64,000 nt of DNA. It comes from Molossus alvarezi (taxonomy: Eukaryota > Chordata > Mammalia > Chiroptera > Molossidae). This document shows positions 22,901-37,200 of the stretch, piece after piece. The stretch covers positions 218,934,290-218,998,289 of the forward strand of contig CM073885.1 of the NCBI GenBank assembly GCA_037176705.1, read 5' to 3'. Every line of letters starts with the position of its first letter. Positions within the stretch are counted from its first letter, which is position 1. The translations under genes were made by a program, and so were the position numbers. The notes under the pieces are model-generated. The model searched no databases. It was not told where the DNA came from and was given only the letters and a program-made list of their open reading frames with translations.

Positions 22901-25900
22901 ACAAATATGATTAATCCAAGCCATAACCAAAGAAAATATTTCAAAAACTGGAATGCAGACTGACAGGGCTTCACAATATGCTAGGCAAAATATGTGAAAA
23001 GACACCTCGCCTAGAAATGTCTAGAAAAATGTTTGAATTATAAAAAGAAAGAAACCCTGCAAGAGTTCAACAGAGAAACTAGATGAATATAACGGGATAG
23101 AAAGCAGACAGACCTCCATGGCACTAAATTCCAGAATTCAATGGAAAGAAGACTATAGGACTAAGGTGAAAAGAGAATATAATCATCCCAAATTTTAGAC
23201 CCTCCCCCCAATTATCTTTCACGAACACAGACAACAAGGAAACGACTCTCAAATACTTAGTGGCTCAGAAGAAAAAATATCCAAGCATGAAGTTCAGCCT
23301 ACTCAGATTAATCAATATTGGGAATGAGAAAAAGACAGTATTAAAAAGCTGGTGGTGACATCATCAGAGACAACGCTCATCAGACCAAAGAGGCTATTTT
23401 AACGAGCCCACAAAAATGTGGATGAGTTGTAGCTCTTTTCACGAGGCATCTGAACAACAGCTGAGAGAGCAAGCAATTTTAGTATTTAGATTCCTCACTA
23501 AGAGAACAACTCTTTATTTGCAATGTCTCCTTTCTTCAGAGATAATCACCAACTTCTAAAATGTAATTATAACTATGCAAACAAATAAATGTATCCACAT
23601 TTGCCTACCAAAAATTGAAACGAGTTACCAAAAATATCTATTGTGGTCTTTTTGAGTGACGAAAATATGGATGATCATTTTCTTTTGTGCTTTTTGCCTT
23701 TTTCAAACTTTCCTTAATGAATACAAATTCTTTTTACAATTAAAAAACTGTATATTAAAAATCAAATTTTTCTACAACTCAAGACCTGGAAAAAAATTTT
23801 TTCTGATGAATCTGTAGGGTTTTAAGAATATTTAATGAGTTAATACTTATCATGCTCAATGATGTTAGCAGCTACTGTATGGTTGTGATTATTATTCTAT
23901 GAATGCTATGAAATTCGTCATTTAGGAGGCAGTCCAGCATTAGGGTTAAAATTACAAGTTGGGTGTGGTCTGCTGAGGTTGTGCCCTAGAACTGCCTAAG
24001 CTAGAAGCCCTGACACTTCCGAACCGAAGCACCTTGAGCGAGCTCCTTACTTTTCTGTACCTCAGTTTTATCTACTGCAAAATGGGATGATAATAATAAC
24101 TCCTACTTCATAGGATTGTTATGAGGATTCATTAAAGACTTTAAGACTAATATTTGGTACATAATAAATGTTCAAAATGTGGTGATGATAGATGGTGGTG
24201 GTGATGATATCTCCACTGAAAGCACTAATTCTATGGCATCTCTTTACATCACCAGACATCCAATATTTAATACTGATCGTAGAAAATAGTTCTAAATAAT
24301 CTGAGAGTGGCTTTTTAAAATTATGTCGTGACTAAAATATAGACTTAATGATGCAAGAGTGATTAAAATCAGCCTATTTCCAAGACTTCCGAATGCTTGC
24401 ATATCAATAGCTCTAAAGTAATGTACAAAATTCCAGCTTTTTAAATGAAGCAGACTATACATGCTGGAAACCACCATTTGAAGCCAGAATTTATATTTAA
24501 TGTTTCTGAAAATGGGAAATAGTAATTTTAATTATTACAAAATCTAACCCCCTAATATGTATCCCATGGTTAAGTTTTTAAAGATCTAAAAAAAGGGGTC
24601 ACAGTCCAGCTGGTATGACTCAGTGGTTGACTGTCGACCCATGCACCAAGCGGTTGCCAGTTTGATTCCTGCTCAGGGCACATGTCCAGGTTGTGGACCC
24701 CATCCCCAGTGAGGGGCATGCAGGAGGCAGCCAGTCGATGTTCTCTCTTATCCATGTTTCTATCTCTCTCTCCCTCTCCCTTCCTTTCTCTCTAAAATCA
24801 ATAAAGAAAAAAAAAAAAGTTAAAAAATAAAAAGGAAAGGGTCACAATATGGTATTTCCTCCATCCCTCCTCCCAACTCCTTAATTATAACGGTGGCAAA
24901 CTGCTTAAGGATCCTTCCTTGGTGAGGGGACTAAGCCCTAGAATGTGTCCATCAAAATACCTTAACACTAAGTATCCTCTTAATGTAAGATATTGTGCAG
25001 CTCCACCAAGAAGGCCATTTGTCATCTTACCGCTGGGATGAGACTTTGTGATGAATTGGGACACATGACAGGAGCGTAGCTGGTGGAGTGTGGGTAGTAC
25101 AATCTAGTCTTTCAATTAGATAAGTTTTCCTTTTAGCTGGTATTTAGTACTTCTTGTCTAATTGCCTTTTGTCTGCCTTTAAAAATATTGCCCAATTGTC
25201 ACAATATGCCATGTTATTGATTTTGTTTTATTTGACACAAAGTACTGCTCTGTATCAACTGAATGTTGGCTTCCAGCTTTTCCTTGGACCAAAAATGAGC
25301 TACTTTTTCACTGGAGGCAAACTCCTTTCGTGGTTATCTGTCAACTGTCAAGAAACCTCTGTAGGAGCCTCTGGAAGAGTAAAAAACTATAAAATATCAT
25401 GTATACTACATTTATTTGCAATTGATTTTCTTTTTTAAATTTGTGTGACGAGCCTAATGTTGAAAATCAGATCAGCTCTAAATGAACAACAAGATCCCAC
25501 TATTTTAAACTACCCCTTCATACTGCCTTTGATAATTTGAATCATTATCTTATAAGAATTAAAAAGCATGCATCTCAATAATCATATCTAAAGACAAGCA
25601 CATGTCTTCAAAAAGCAGCACATACCTCTGCATTGACAAACAGTAACAAACCTGGTCAATATTACTGAATTTTCCCGATGTTAAGCTTGACATTTTGGGG
25701 ACATCTGCAACTGGGGCGGGCAGCTTCCTTTTGTGTACCCTCAAGGCTCAGTTTCATAACGTAACAATTAGCCTAAATGGCTGGTAATTAGACCTCTCTG
25801 TAGCTTCTCAGGGTAAAAGCGATGTCTCAGCGGTGGTCTCCAAAAGTGTCAGGGAAACAAAACAACCTTCTTGTTCCTAAACTTCCAGGCCTGCCTGACA

Positions 25901-28900
25901 ACCTCAGAAGGGACTCCAAGTCCTGTACAGTGACATTATCGTCTGTGAAGGATCCATTCTGAGGCCATCTTCCTTACCTGGTCACAAAACAGAGGCAGAC
26001 ACTGAGCTGTGAAGCACTGGGTGACCCCGTCTCGGCACACGCATTTGGCACACCGACTCAATGGCCAGTCCTCCCCATCCTGAAACACACGGCCTTCGTA
26101 GGAACAGGGTTCTGGAAGGTCAGAGAAATAAAAGTTACTGGGGGGATGGTACTTGCTGATCCCAGGGCTGACTACATGGGTGTGTGACCAGTGCAGCCAC
26201 ATGGGGTCCCGTGGTCAGGGCCCAGTACAAAGAAGGGGCCCTATTCTTAGGGGTTAACGCTTTGCAGTCATTGTGTGGAGTCCTTAATAACTCGAGTTTT
26301 GTAGGTGAAGTCCAATGAGACAATGGAGCACGCACTGGGGGGTTAGGGCCTCAACTGGTACACAGTCCCACCTCCCACTATACCCTTGCCTTTCTGGGAT
26401 GCGTTCTCTGCCTCCTGCTCCCACAACCACACCCACCGAATGCTGCCACCCTCCACCACACAGGGGCCTGGGTGTGGTGCCAGGGGAGTGCGAGTGACCT
26501 AAGCCCCAACTAGCAGTGTGGGGTCCCGGGAGCTCATGGAATCTCCACCCACCCGCAAGCATCTCCACTCCTGAGGGAATATGATATGAAACAGTAAATT
26601 GAAAACATGACAGGTTCAGAAAGTCCACAGAAGAAAAGAAAAAGCATCTCCGCACCCTGGCATTTTGCACAAGGGGCCCTGAACATTTTCATTCTGCACA
26701 CCACCCAGCAAACGATGGAGTTGGCCCAGGCTGATCGTCCAGTCTCTCCACACAAAATGCTTCCAATGTGTCTTTATCAGGGAGGACCAGCAAGAAAACC
26801 GTCTAAAATGTAAGAAAGGATCCCACAGACTCAGACTGCACACTCCCAACCCCACTCCTAAACCCTGTTGTTCAAGCATGGTTATTTGTAGGGTTATTTG
26901 ACCTAAAGCAGCTGTCAGTCCCTCTCTGGTGAGTGACTTCTGAAAGGCAGGAGGCAAGCTTCCTACTTCCATCATTTCCTAACATGCATTTTAATCCCTG
27001 AAACGGCTCTCCAAAGTAAGAGATTGCCAGAAATGGAATAACTGGGGATCAGAAAGAAACCAGGGGTCTTTTTAAAGGAAAAGGCAAGAATAAAGTATAG
27101 CTTCCAGTGCCATTAAGTAAAAAAATATTTTTAGCTATTACAGTCAAGAGAGAACATAATGCAGCAATGATGACCATTCGCATTTATTGTGAAGTATATA
27201 TACTTCTTAGTTATAAAAATGGAAGGGGACATATATCCGTAAATGTAATAAAAGTGGTACTTGGAGCAAGAATGAGTTCCAAGGAGAGGGTCTGGAAGTG
27301 TTCCTGGCTTGCTGAACTGTGCCTTGGTTTGTGGGCAGGCATACTCTCCACGGCGCAGATGCAATAAAGACAAATGAAATACCTGCTTCCTGTTCTGCGT
27401 GCCTGGGAGAAAGATGTCATGTCATCTCAAAGGCCAGGCAGCAGAATTAGGACCTGTGATCTACATGCAGAAGTGATTTGTTCACTCTTCTCTCTGCCAG
27501 GAGGCAGAAGGAACTACCTTGGCCTATGGAATCACATCAAAGGACCTTGGCCCTCCTCTCTGTCCTTCTCAGGAGCTATGAATACAGAGGGATGCTTCTG
27601 GCCGAGGCAAAATAGATAAATCGGAGACTTGCAGAATCCCGAGTTTGAAATGGAGCTTAAAGATTTGTTCGAACCTCACTCTCTGCAACACCCCTTCCTG
27701 CCAAGTGCAAGGCCCAATCTTGTTCTAATAAGGGATGGGACTGGGGTTCTCTGAACCACACTGAACATGAAATAGAAAAGGTAGGATGTCATGAGGTGAA
27801 GGCAAAGAGAGTCTCTTTCTACAAGCTCATACTCACTCCCAGGGCCCACACAGATAGGGCAGCAGCTTCCTTCCGGGATGAGTTCCAACTCCTGGTGTCC
27901 ACACAGCAATGGTGGGCATGGCTGGGGGCTGCATCGGACCTCCCCATGCACGCAGGAGCACACACTACACAGGGAGGAGGCCCACTCTGTCCCATGCTGG
28001 GTGTCAGGGGCGGGGGGGGGGAGGAAAAAGAAAGTTATTGCCAGAATATAGGCTTTCATTTGGCCAAACACAAACCAACCTTCTCAAATGAGGGGTGGAG
28101 TTCAGGAAAGATGGAAGCAGGCTCTAGGCTTGAAAGGTTAACACCAGGGTGTGCAATGTTTTAGGTCTAAAAACTAGCTTTTATTTTCTTTTCATTATTC
28201 CTAAGATTTAGATTTCAAAATTTCAGAAAAGCACAAAAAGAAAATAAAAATTACCCAATCCCATCACTTAAAAATTATATAAAGCCCAAAGTAAAATGCA
28301 CAAACTTACACATACATCTACTTAATATTTCATAATGGTTAGATTGTTTTCAATAGCTCTCTCACTCTGATTCCCTCATTTCTATTCCCTCCCTCCCTCC
28401 CTCCCTCCCTCCCTCCCTCCCTCCCTCCTTCCCTCCTTCCTTCCTTCCTTTTTTGCCTTTGTTTTTTGACCCTGATTAGTTCCCAAATTTATTCATACGC
28501 TTTCTCCCCTTCCATTCATCCTCCCTCTCTCCCTCCCTCCCTGCCCCCTCTCTCCACACAGTTCCAATGACCTCATGGTCCTGGGGAAAGTGTGATAGCC
28601 AACAGGAGGTATCTGCTCCATCCAGTTCTCCTACAAACTGCAGAGCCTACTCATTTCCTGTGAGAGTGCCCATCTACACCCAGAGAATGTTCCTAATCCA
28701 CTTTAGAATGGGACACAACATTCCCAAAGCTAGCATTGTATCTAGCATTGTATCGGTGGTCTGACAGAGCTGTGTTTTGAGTTGCCATATAATTTACTGA
28801 GCACCAAAAGTATCTAAATGAACCACTCTCAGATGTGATACAGAGTATGAGGGGGTGTACCCTGAATGTAAAAAGCTACAAATATGTTGATTGCTTAGGG

Positions 28901-31900
28901 AAATAGCTGTCAAAATATGTGGCAGAGTGAAATAATGGTGGTCTTTTACAAGATGTAGGGAAAAAATTAGCTTAATGAATGAAGTTTGCCTCCTATAACA
29001 TTTTCTTAAATATTGGAACCTGCTTTCCTTTGCCTCTGTTAAATGTAGTATATGATGATATTTAATTCAGCACAAATCATTACAGAATTCTATTAAAAAC
29101 ATCACATACTCCCCACGTGCTCAATCACCTAATATATTCTGGGGATAACAACTGTGTCACCGAGAAGCATAGAAAATAGAGTCCTTTTGCTTCTCCACAA
29201 GCCAGCATCCAGAATAATTATCCTCTTTCTCAAACACACACCAAAAACTCTGTCTTACCTAAGCAAGTCAGTACCTCTTTATTCTGCAAATTGGTGCCAC
29301 GTTGCAAGCACTCTCAATCTGACATTTTGGAATTACTAATAATAACCTGAGCTATTATTGTAGCAATGATAATAATAGGTAGTCACAGACATTTAATTAT
29401 TTGGGAACCGAGTCCTCACCTTACTGTCATGAAGATTACTGTCCCCTAGGTGGACTTACTGGGAGCACAAGTAATGCAAGTAATGTGCTGAGTCAGCGCA
29501 ACCCAGGATTTCCCTGGATGCTGCTCTGCTCTTGGATTCCAGCTCAGCTCTGCCTGCTTTGGGAACTATGGGTGAATGACTTAATTTTTTCTAAATCTCA
29601 GCTTAGAGGGATCTTGTTAAAGAGCCAACAAGGGGGTGGCAGGTAGAAAGTGCTCAGTTCTCTCCCCAGTTTCCACTGCATGAGCTCATGGCCTTGCTCC
29701 CCATTTTCACACCTATGTGCCAACTGTGATGGTGGCAATGGACGCACAGGCCGAGACCAAGTCCTCTCCCATCAATTTTTACTTCTGCTATAATTAAACA
29801 CAAAATTTCAAAGTTTAGTACAGCATATAAATGGGCAAGGCCACATCTTGCTCATAGGGACAACTGACCTTTATATTTTGAAAGGTCTAAGCATAAAAGC
29901 AAAGGAAGAAATGATAGGAGAAAAACTGACAGGTTCTGATGAGTTAAAATTTTAAAAGTCTGTAAAAAAATACAGTATGAACAAAATTAAAAGGCAAATG
30001 GCAAACTGATTTAAAGATTGCAAATTATATGAATTAGTAAGAAACTCTGGTATACAAAAGCACTAACAAGCAATAAAAAATAAAAAATAAAAAAACCTCA
30101 ATGGAAAAAAATGGCAATAAGCTTATAGAATATTCAACTTTCTTAATTGCAAAGAAATATTAATTAAAATAAAATTGGATATTATTTAAACCAGGTATGG
30201 GAAGAGTTCAACATCACAGTGGTTAGCGCTGGTGATGCTGCAGTGGAGTGAGCTGCTCCTACACAAAGCCTTCCTCACTGTGCCACCTGGAATAACTCAG
30301 CCAGGTGGCGCCTCTCCAGCTGTGATATTCCCACTGGGTTTACCATTAGATACAGACACTTAAAAATAGATTTAATAACAGCAAGAGATGTCACAGCTTC
30401 AATACTCAAAATCGTCAGATGCTCTGACCTACTAATTTCACTTTTAAGAAGTTATATGAAGAAAATGACCAATGATATGCATAAAAGTTTAAATACAAAA
30501 AATTCCATTTCAGTGTTCTTTACAGCAAAATTAGAAATATTTTAGTGAAAACTAGAAGCTACCCGAATGCCTAATAATAGGAAATCATGTTCTGCAAAAG
30601 TATGCTAGGGGACTATTTACAACATAATATTATACTTTAAAAAAGCAAGATATAAATTGTATACACAGTACAATTACAACTATGTAAAAACATGTCTCTA
30701 TCTATCCGTCTATCTGTCTATGTATCTATCCGCCACCACTGCCACCCACTCACTGAAAAAAATGAAAGAACAGTAACAGTGGTTTTTAGAGTTTGAGAAT
30801 TACTAGTGGATGTTTTTCTCTGCGTTTGTATACTTTTCTATTTTCCAAATTTTCTATAATAAACATATTTTTACTTTTGTCATCAGAGAGAATATTACTG
30901 TTTAAAATATCTAAAGAATTAGTTATAGCCCTGGCCGGTTTGGCTCAGCGGTTAGAGCTTCGGCCCGCGGACCAGAGAGACCGGGATTGGGTTCCCGCTA
31001 AGGGCACGCACCTCCGTTGCGGTACATCCCCAGCCTGGTTGGGTGGTGTGGGTGGCAGCCAGTTGATGTGTCTCTTTCACATCGACGTTTCTCTCACCTC
31101 TCTCTTCCTGCCTCTCTCCCTCCTGCTCTGTCTGAAGATAAATGCAAAAAAATATCCTTGGGTGAGGATTAAAAAAAAAAAGAATCAGTTATATATCTGA
31201 AGTAAAGTAACATTTGAAGTCTGCATATAAAACAACTTGAAGTGAACTTTTTTATTCTATTTCAAATTAGGAGATTGCTTCTAAACATCTAGACATTTCA
31301 CTTCATTAAAACAAGAGGCGGTTTTTTTACTACCCAGAAACAGACTGTCATTCCTTAAACATTCGCCACCGCACCACCTTTCAGGCAGAGACCACAAAAA
31401 TTAATTATAATAACAATCTGCCAATCACCAAAATAGTTTCGTCTGTGAAATGAGGGGGCCGTGTTCACTAATCTCTTCAGTACGTTCCAACTCTCTAATG
31501 ATGTGAATCTATTATCTAACTCAAGAGACATAAAACTAAGCAGGGGATTCTCCCTCCACCGTAAGCTGGAGAATATGGGAATAACCGCGAACATTCGGCA
31601 GGAAGACCGCAGCGCTGCATGTCAAAGCCACAGAACAAGCACCAGATGGTGACCCAAAGTGCACAGAGTAAAGGAATTATTCCCCCCTCTGACTCAGGGA
31701 AAAGTCAGAGAAGCCCCCTCCTTTTCATCTCCTATTCCTATCCCTAAGACAGTGACACCTCTCTCACCCAGGGGAGTCTAGAGATCAAGGGGCTCAGCAC
31801 ATGCTTATATATAGAAAACATGTCAGTGTTCTATATACCTATTTACAAAAACCTTATTATTATTTTTTTTATAAGCACTGTAGCAGCAAAGAGAGCTTTG

Positions 31901-32294
31901 TAAAATCAAGGAATAACAGCTGTGTAATGCCATGCTCCCACAAGACTGGGGTTTAGCTGTGCCATCTTAACCTCATTAATGCTTTTAGAAAACCTGAGTT
32001 TTTGACACCGGGCAGAGAGCGCATTCTGCAGACAACACCTTAAATATATTCTTCTGCGCAGCCAACTAGCAACTCCGGTTGGCTGTTGACCTAAGTCCAA
32101 AGGAAAGATAAGGTCATAAAGTATTTGCCTGGCTTACTGTCAGAACAACAAAATAATTTTTATCCATATAATTTGTTCCTGTTTTGAAGTTATAGAGTAG
32201 AATACTAAGTATCTGGAAATGTTCAGTGCATATTACAATTACATCCTCTAGGTTGAGAAGAACAAGGCTGCAGATTCACTATTTCCCCCTCCCG

Positions 32295-32339
<45 letters not shown>

Positions 32340-34178
32340 AATTAGTCTCCTTTTAGCATCAAAGAACAGGCAAAGCAGGCAGATCTCTCCCTCCATCTCC
32401 AATGTGGGCACCAGGTTTTACCACCTGCCACCTCCTTTTCTAGTGAGTCTTCAAGCATTCTTTTCTCAGACATGACATTATCTGGTGCTGGTAAAAATTA
32501 GTGCGGAGGAAAAGAAAGGGGGGTAATGGTCCTTCCCCCTCTCTTTCACAAGCTAATTTGTGGGGAAAAGAACTGGGAGAAGGCATTCCAACACTCTTTA
32601 GGCAAACATATTTCAGGCTTGTCTCCCTGTCTGGTTGGCAAGGCTGGGCAGAGATCCAGATGCTAATTTGAAGGGATAGCTTTGGGGAGGTCATGGATGA
32701 AACAGTCCCCCAAATGCTGGCTGTAATAAGCCCACGTAAAACTGTCAAATAACCTGAAGTCAGCCAGAAGGCTCAAGTGTTTTCCTCACGCCAGGGAAAA
32801 TGTTGGGACTTGTCTTGACTCGCTGGAATGCCAGTTGTATAAGACGCTGCCTACCCTGCAGGCACCGGAGGTTCTCCGGCGAGGCCAGACTGCTTCCTCA
32901 GAGCGTGGCCTCCTCACGCTGCCCTGAGCTCCACTGTTCATGACTTCCCTTTGTTTCAACCCTAATCCCTGGGGACATTTCCACTGTTTCCTCTCCTGCC
33001 ACACACTCTATCCAAAAGCCTCTTCTCAGTCTCTCTTTAGGGGAAAGATTTCACTGCAGATCACAGTTCCAAAGTTCCGAAAATACCAGCCAATGTTATA
33101 GCTCCTGGGAGAGAGTCTCCATAACCTGCCCTATGGGATGCAACCCGGAGGCTAGAGCGGATTACTGCTGTTCCCGGGGAAGGAACGTGCTCTGGAATCT
33201 GCTTGCCAAGCAAACTGAAACAGGGAAGGGAAGGCTCCAAGGTTCGGGGCGAAAACCTGTGGTGCAAGTGACAAGGTGAAACTCAGAGCAAACCCAGATA
33301 AGCTTTTAGAAAATACATAAGAAGAAGGATTTGGCAAGAATCTAGAGGAAGGAAAGAAAGGAAGAAAGGAAGGAAGAACAGGAAGACTAGGAACATAGCA
33401 TTTTAACTTTATTAAGACCAGAATTAGAAGATTTGTCTTCACTTAAAAATAAATCATTCTTCCATCTTTGTTTGAAGAAGTAGAAGTAGACCACCAGAGA
33501 GTTTTCTTCTTTCAAACTACAGTTCCTTAAATACAGCCCTTTCTCAGTTACATCAGTACCAGAAATACAGTTACAGCATTTTCTGAGGGAGTGTATTTTG
33601 AAAATTGCACATGAGGAAACTGTGCGTGGGTATGTTCTTACCCAGTTTAGAGCTTTGCATGTGATGTTACAGCAGAAGGTGTAGACCGCAGGGGAGGTGG
33701 GTGGAAGGGGCACTTTCTGAACTCTCCCCAGAGAAGTAGGCCAAGTGGATTTCCGACTAACCCATCAGCAGATCTGCGGTCCAGGAACTGCCCGAGCACA
33801 CAGGCACTTGGTCAATGACCAATATGCCCTTGGGACAAGTACACGGATGAGGAAAGGGATTTATTCGTTTGAGACCTCTAGTCATCGATGTTAACTGAAC
33901 ATGTACTCTGGGAAAAGTTCAGTGCTAAAGTGTCAGATTAGGTGGGAGGCAAGGAAGATCACTCTAAAGATATAAAAAATGTCAGTGTGCTCAGGCATCT
34001 TAAATCAAAATAGGAAGGCCCTGCCCAGTCCAGCTCAGCAGTTAGAGCATCAGCCCGCAGATGGAAGAGTCATGGGTTTGATTCTGGTCAAGGGCACATA
34101 CCTTAGTTGTGGTTCGATCCCCGGTCCTGGTCGGGGTTATGTAGGAAGCAGCCAGTTAATGTGTCTCTCTTACATTGA

Positions 34179-34228
<50 letters not shown>

Positions 34229-37200
34229 CTTCTCTCTCTCTCTCTCTCTCTCTCCTTCCCTCCCTCCCTATCTGAAAGTCAGTGGAGGGATATACTTGGG
34301 TGAGGATTAAAAAATAAATAAATAAAAATCAAGCTAGGAAGATTGCACATGCGCACAAATACAACATGAAAGAGCAACAGATAAGTGTCACTAGAGATGC
34401 AAAGATATATTGAACTCAGATTTCCCATGTCCCTGGTACCCGCTCTTATTTGAGATATCTGATTTAACCCAGGTCCTGATCTTATTTTGATAGTATGGGC
34501 TCCTTCACCTGAACGATTCAGCTTGGTGTTTTTGACCTTGAACCACCCACCTATTTCAATCATGTGAACTGGCATGATTTCCCTCACCAATCTGCCACAG
34601 CACACCTTCCATTTCATAGGGATCCTCTTCTGTGGCGTGTAAACCTTACATCACCCAACACAACACAGACTGGATGGAGCAGCACCGGGTGATTCCTATG
34701 AAGACATTCCCAACACAAATCTTGCCTGGGTGCCTCTCAGCAACACATTGCGCAGAGTGAAAGAGTGGTTTCCTCGTGCAATTAGGAGACAGTGACTCAC
34801 GCGAAGTGATCCCGTCCCATGGGGACAGCGCATTGTACTCGCTGACTTGTAGGTGCGCACACTGAATAGTAGCCCAGACTGAATATTATCGAGTCCTGCT
34901 AGCCTGTGCTCTCTCCTGAATGGACAGAGACACTACCTTGGAGAAAGTTCTGTATCAGGTGGCGGATGAGGATCAAAGCAAACAGCCTCTTTCCATCACA
35001 TTCAACCTCACCTGCTGCCTCGGGGAACATTTAGGTGTGAGGAAAGATGAACTAGCTGTATCCACTGCATTTTCATAACTTTTGTTATAAACCTGGCAAT
35101 GGTACTTTTTAATTAGTGTTTCATATCTCAAAATTAATCCTAAAGGATCTGAAATGAGAAAGTATAATAAAGGAACTTTAGGACCGATTTCTAGTACTGT
35201 GATTCTAAACGGGGATAGCTAAGCATTTTGCTCCTTTGAGAGAACTCGGTCATACCTGCAGACATTTCTGATCTTAGGACTGATGTGGGGGTGGCGACTA
35301 TCATCTAATGGGTAAAGACCAGGGATGCTGCGAAATTTCTTACAATGCATAGGACAGCCTCCACAACAACATTTAAAATGTCAATGGCCCTCAAGTTTAG
35401 AAACTCTACCCTAGCCCTGGCCGGTTTGGCTCAGCGGTTAGAGCGTCCACCTGTGGTCCGGAGAGACCCGGGTTCGGTTCCCGCCAAGGGCACGTACCTT
35501 GGTTGCAGTTTGTCCCCGGCCCTGGTTGGTCGTGCGGGTGGCAGCCACTCGATGTGTCCCTTTCACATCAGTGTTTCCCTCTCTCTCTCTTCCTCTCTCT
35601 CCCTCCCACTCTGTCTGTACAAAGGATGGAAAAATGTCCTCAGGTGAGGATAAAAAAAAAAAAAAAAAGAAAAGAAACTCTACCCTAAGGGAAAGAGCCT
35701 GAGTTAAGAGTAAGAAGACCAGGGTTCTAGGCCAGGTTATACCTTCTATTAACACTGCAGCATTGGACAAGTACCTTAAGCTCTTTGCAAGTCAACTTTT
35801 TCATCTTTAACACAGGAATGTTAATCTGCTCACTCACCCACTCAGGGCTGTATGTAACAATCAAAATAATTGTATGTGGTATACAAAGACGAACTGGCAC
35901 TTTTATTGTTTAGCATCACAACTTCTTCAACATCCACATTCTCAGTCTACCCTTTCTACAGACACAGATTCAATCTACATATATTTACATAGGGCCTACA
36001 GAATAAATAGGACAGTTTTAATCTTATTCAAGAAACCTAAATGCCCATGGAAAGTCAAATGAGCTTCCGGTCCTCCACAGCCCAGACAAAGGGGAAAAAA
36101 ACTCTCTTGTCAACACAAGGTTAGCATTCAGCTTCCTTTGTCAATGATCTACAGAGAGAATCAACCATGGGTCGGAAAACACTTACCGCATGGATTTTCT
36201 CTTCATGATGGCAAGATCCAGGCGTCCTGGACACACACTCGGGGCAGCACTGGCTGGCAGCTATTTGAAGCACTTCTCCCTGCGCATTTAAAAACAGCTC
36301 AGTGTAAAACAGCCGCAGCAAACGGTCACAATGGGTCTTTGCCCCCAGAGCCATCTCGGATTCACTAAATCTCATGAGTTTCCCCGGGTGACAACAATAG
36401 ACAGCATAAACCGAATAAACTAACAAAAAGGATTCTCTCTGTCAAGATGAGCTTCTCTCAAAGATAAAATGAACCCCCTTGTGGAAGCAATTTCCTTGGA
36501 AATTGTCTATATCTTTTCACGTGGAATGAAGTGAAGAATTTTATTCATTAGAAATGCTTCATCTGAGTGCCACATAAGAAAAGTAGCGAGGGTGGGAGGA
36601 GAACTAGCTCTTGGCTGGGGTAGCGGTGAGGGGAGGCCTCAGAGCTGGTGGCCACAGGTCCTCCGGGTCTCCTATAGCGGCCTGAGGCGCTCAGCAGCGG
36701 GGAGCTGAGGTTCTGAGTTCATGTTCCCCTGGGACACAGAGGAGCTAGGCACAGACGGAAGGCCAAAGCTGGGAGGGGAAATAGCACTGTTGAGGCAGCA
36801 TGTGTGCTGTGGAGAGCTGGTGGATTCATGGGCTCTGGGAAAGGTCTATGTTGTTTTTTAAGGCTTCTATAATTTCAACGTGTTTCCTTATAAGATGTGA
36901 TACTATCAAGGGAATGCGTGGCCACGTGACGCCTCAGGGTTTATTGGGAAGTTGTCACGTTAGCTAACCACCCATTTATCTAAGAGTTGTTAAAACTATG
37001 GAGCAAAGAGCTTATGTTTGTCTTTTGGAGCCAGTGGTTCTCCCACTAGATCCTCTTTCATCTTGTTCCTGCACTATATACATCTTAGCATTTCCTTAAG
37101 TCTAAGGATGTGGCAGAACAGGCAACAAGTGATTTTGGTTAAAAATGGTAGGAGATCCTGCATTAGCCAGGAAATCATAACTTGTTCATAGAATAAAAGT

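Larger units (their letters stand above)
18988..25977 (-). other. FRAS1 intron d-e
   Basis: It holds a MIR split by a young SINE, a 26-base T run near 20166, a full-length hAT MITE (21109-21317), SINEs at 21370 and 24604, an AT-rich L1-like stretch (about 22540-23760) and a MIR near 24005-24200. Confidence 0.85.
27997..36186 (-). other. FRAS1 intron b-c
   Basis: It holds pyrimidine microsatellites (28386-28545), an old L1 (29880-30912) with a SINE next to it, a CA repeat (32296-32337), SINEs at 34018 and 35414 and a hAT MITE (35200-35413). The 31250-33700 part, apart from the CA repeat, looks unique. Confidence 0.85.

Noticed and set aside
28386..28545. Regularly spaced short repeats that could suggest an array
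   Set aside because: They are simple tetranucleotide repeats without distinct spacers; this is a eukaryotic intron, not a CRISPR array.
30928..31000. tRNA-like sequences with A and B boxes in many places
   Set aside because: They are SINE heads, joined to a SINE body and tail and usually flanked by TSDs. None folds as an isolated, complete tRNA gene as far as can be judged by eye.
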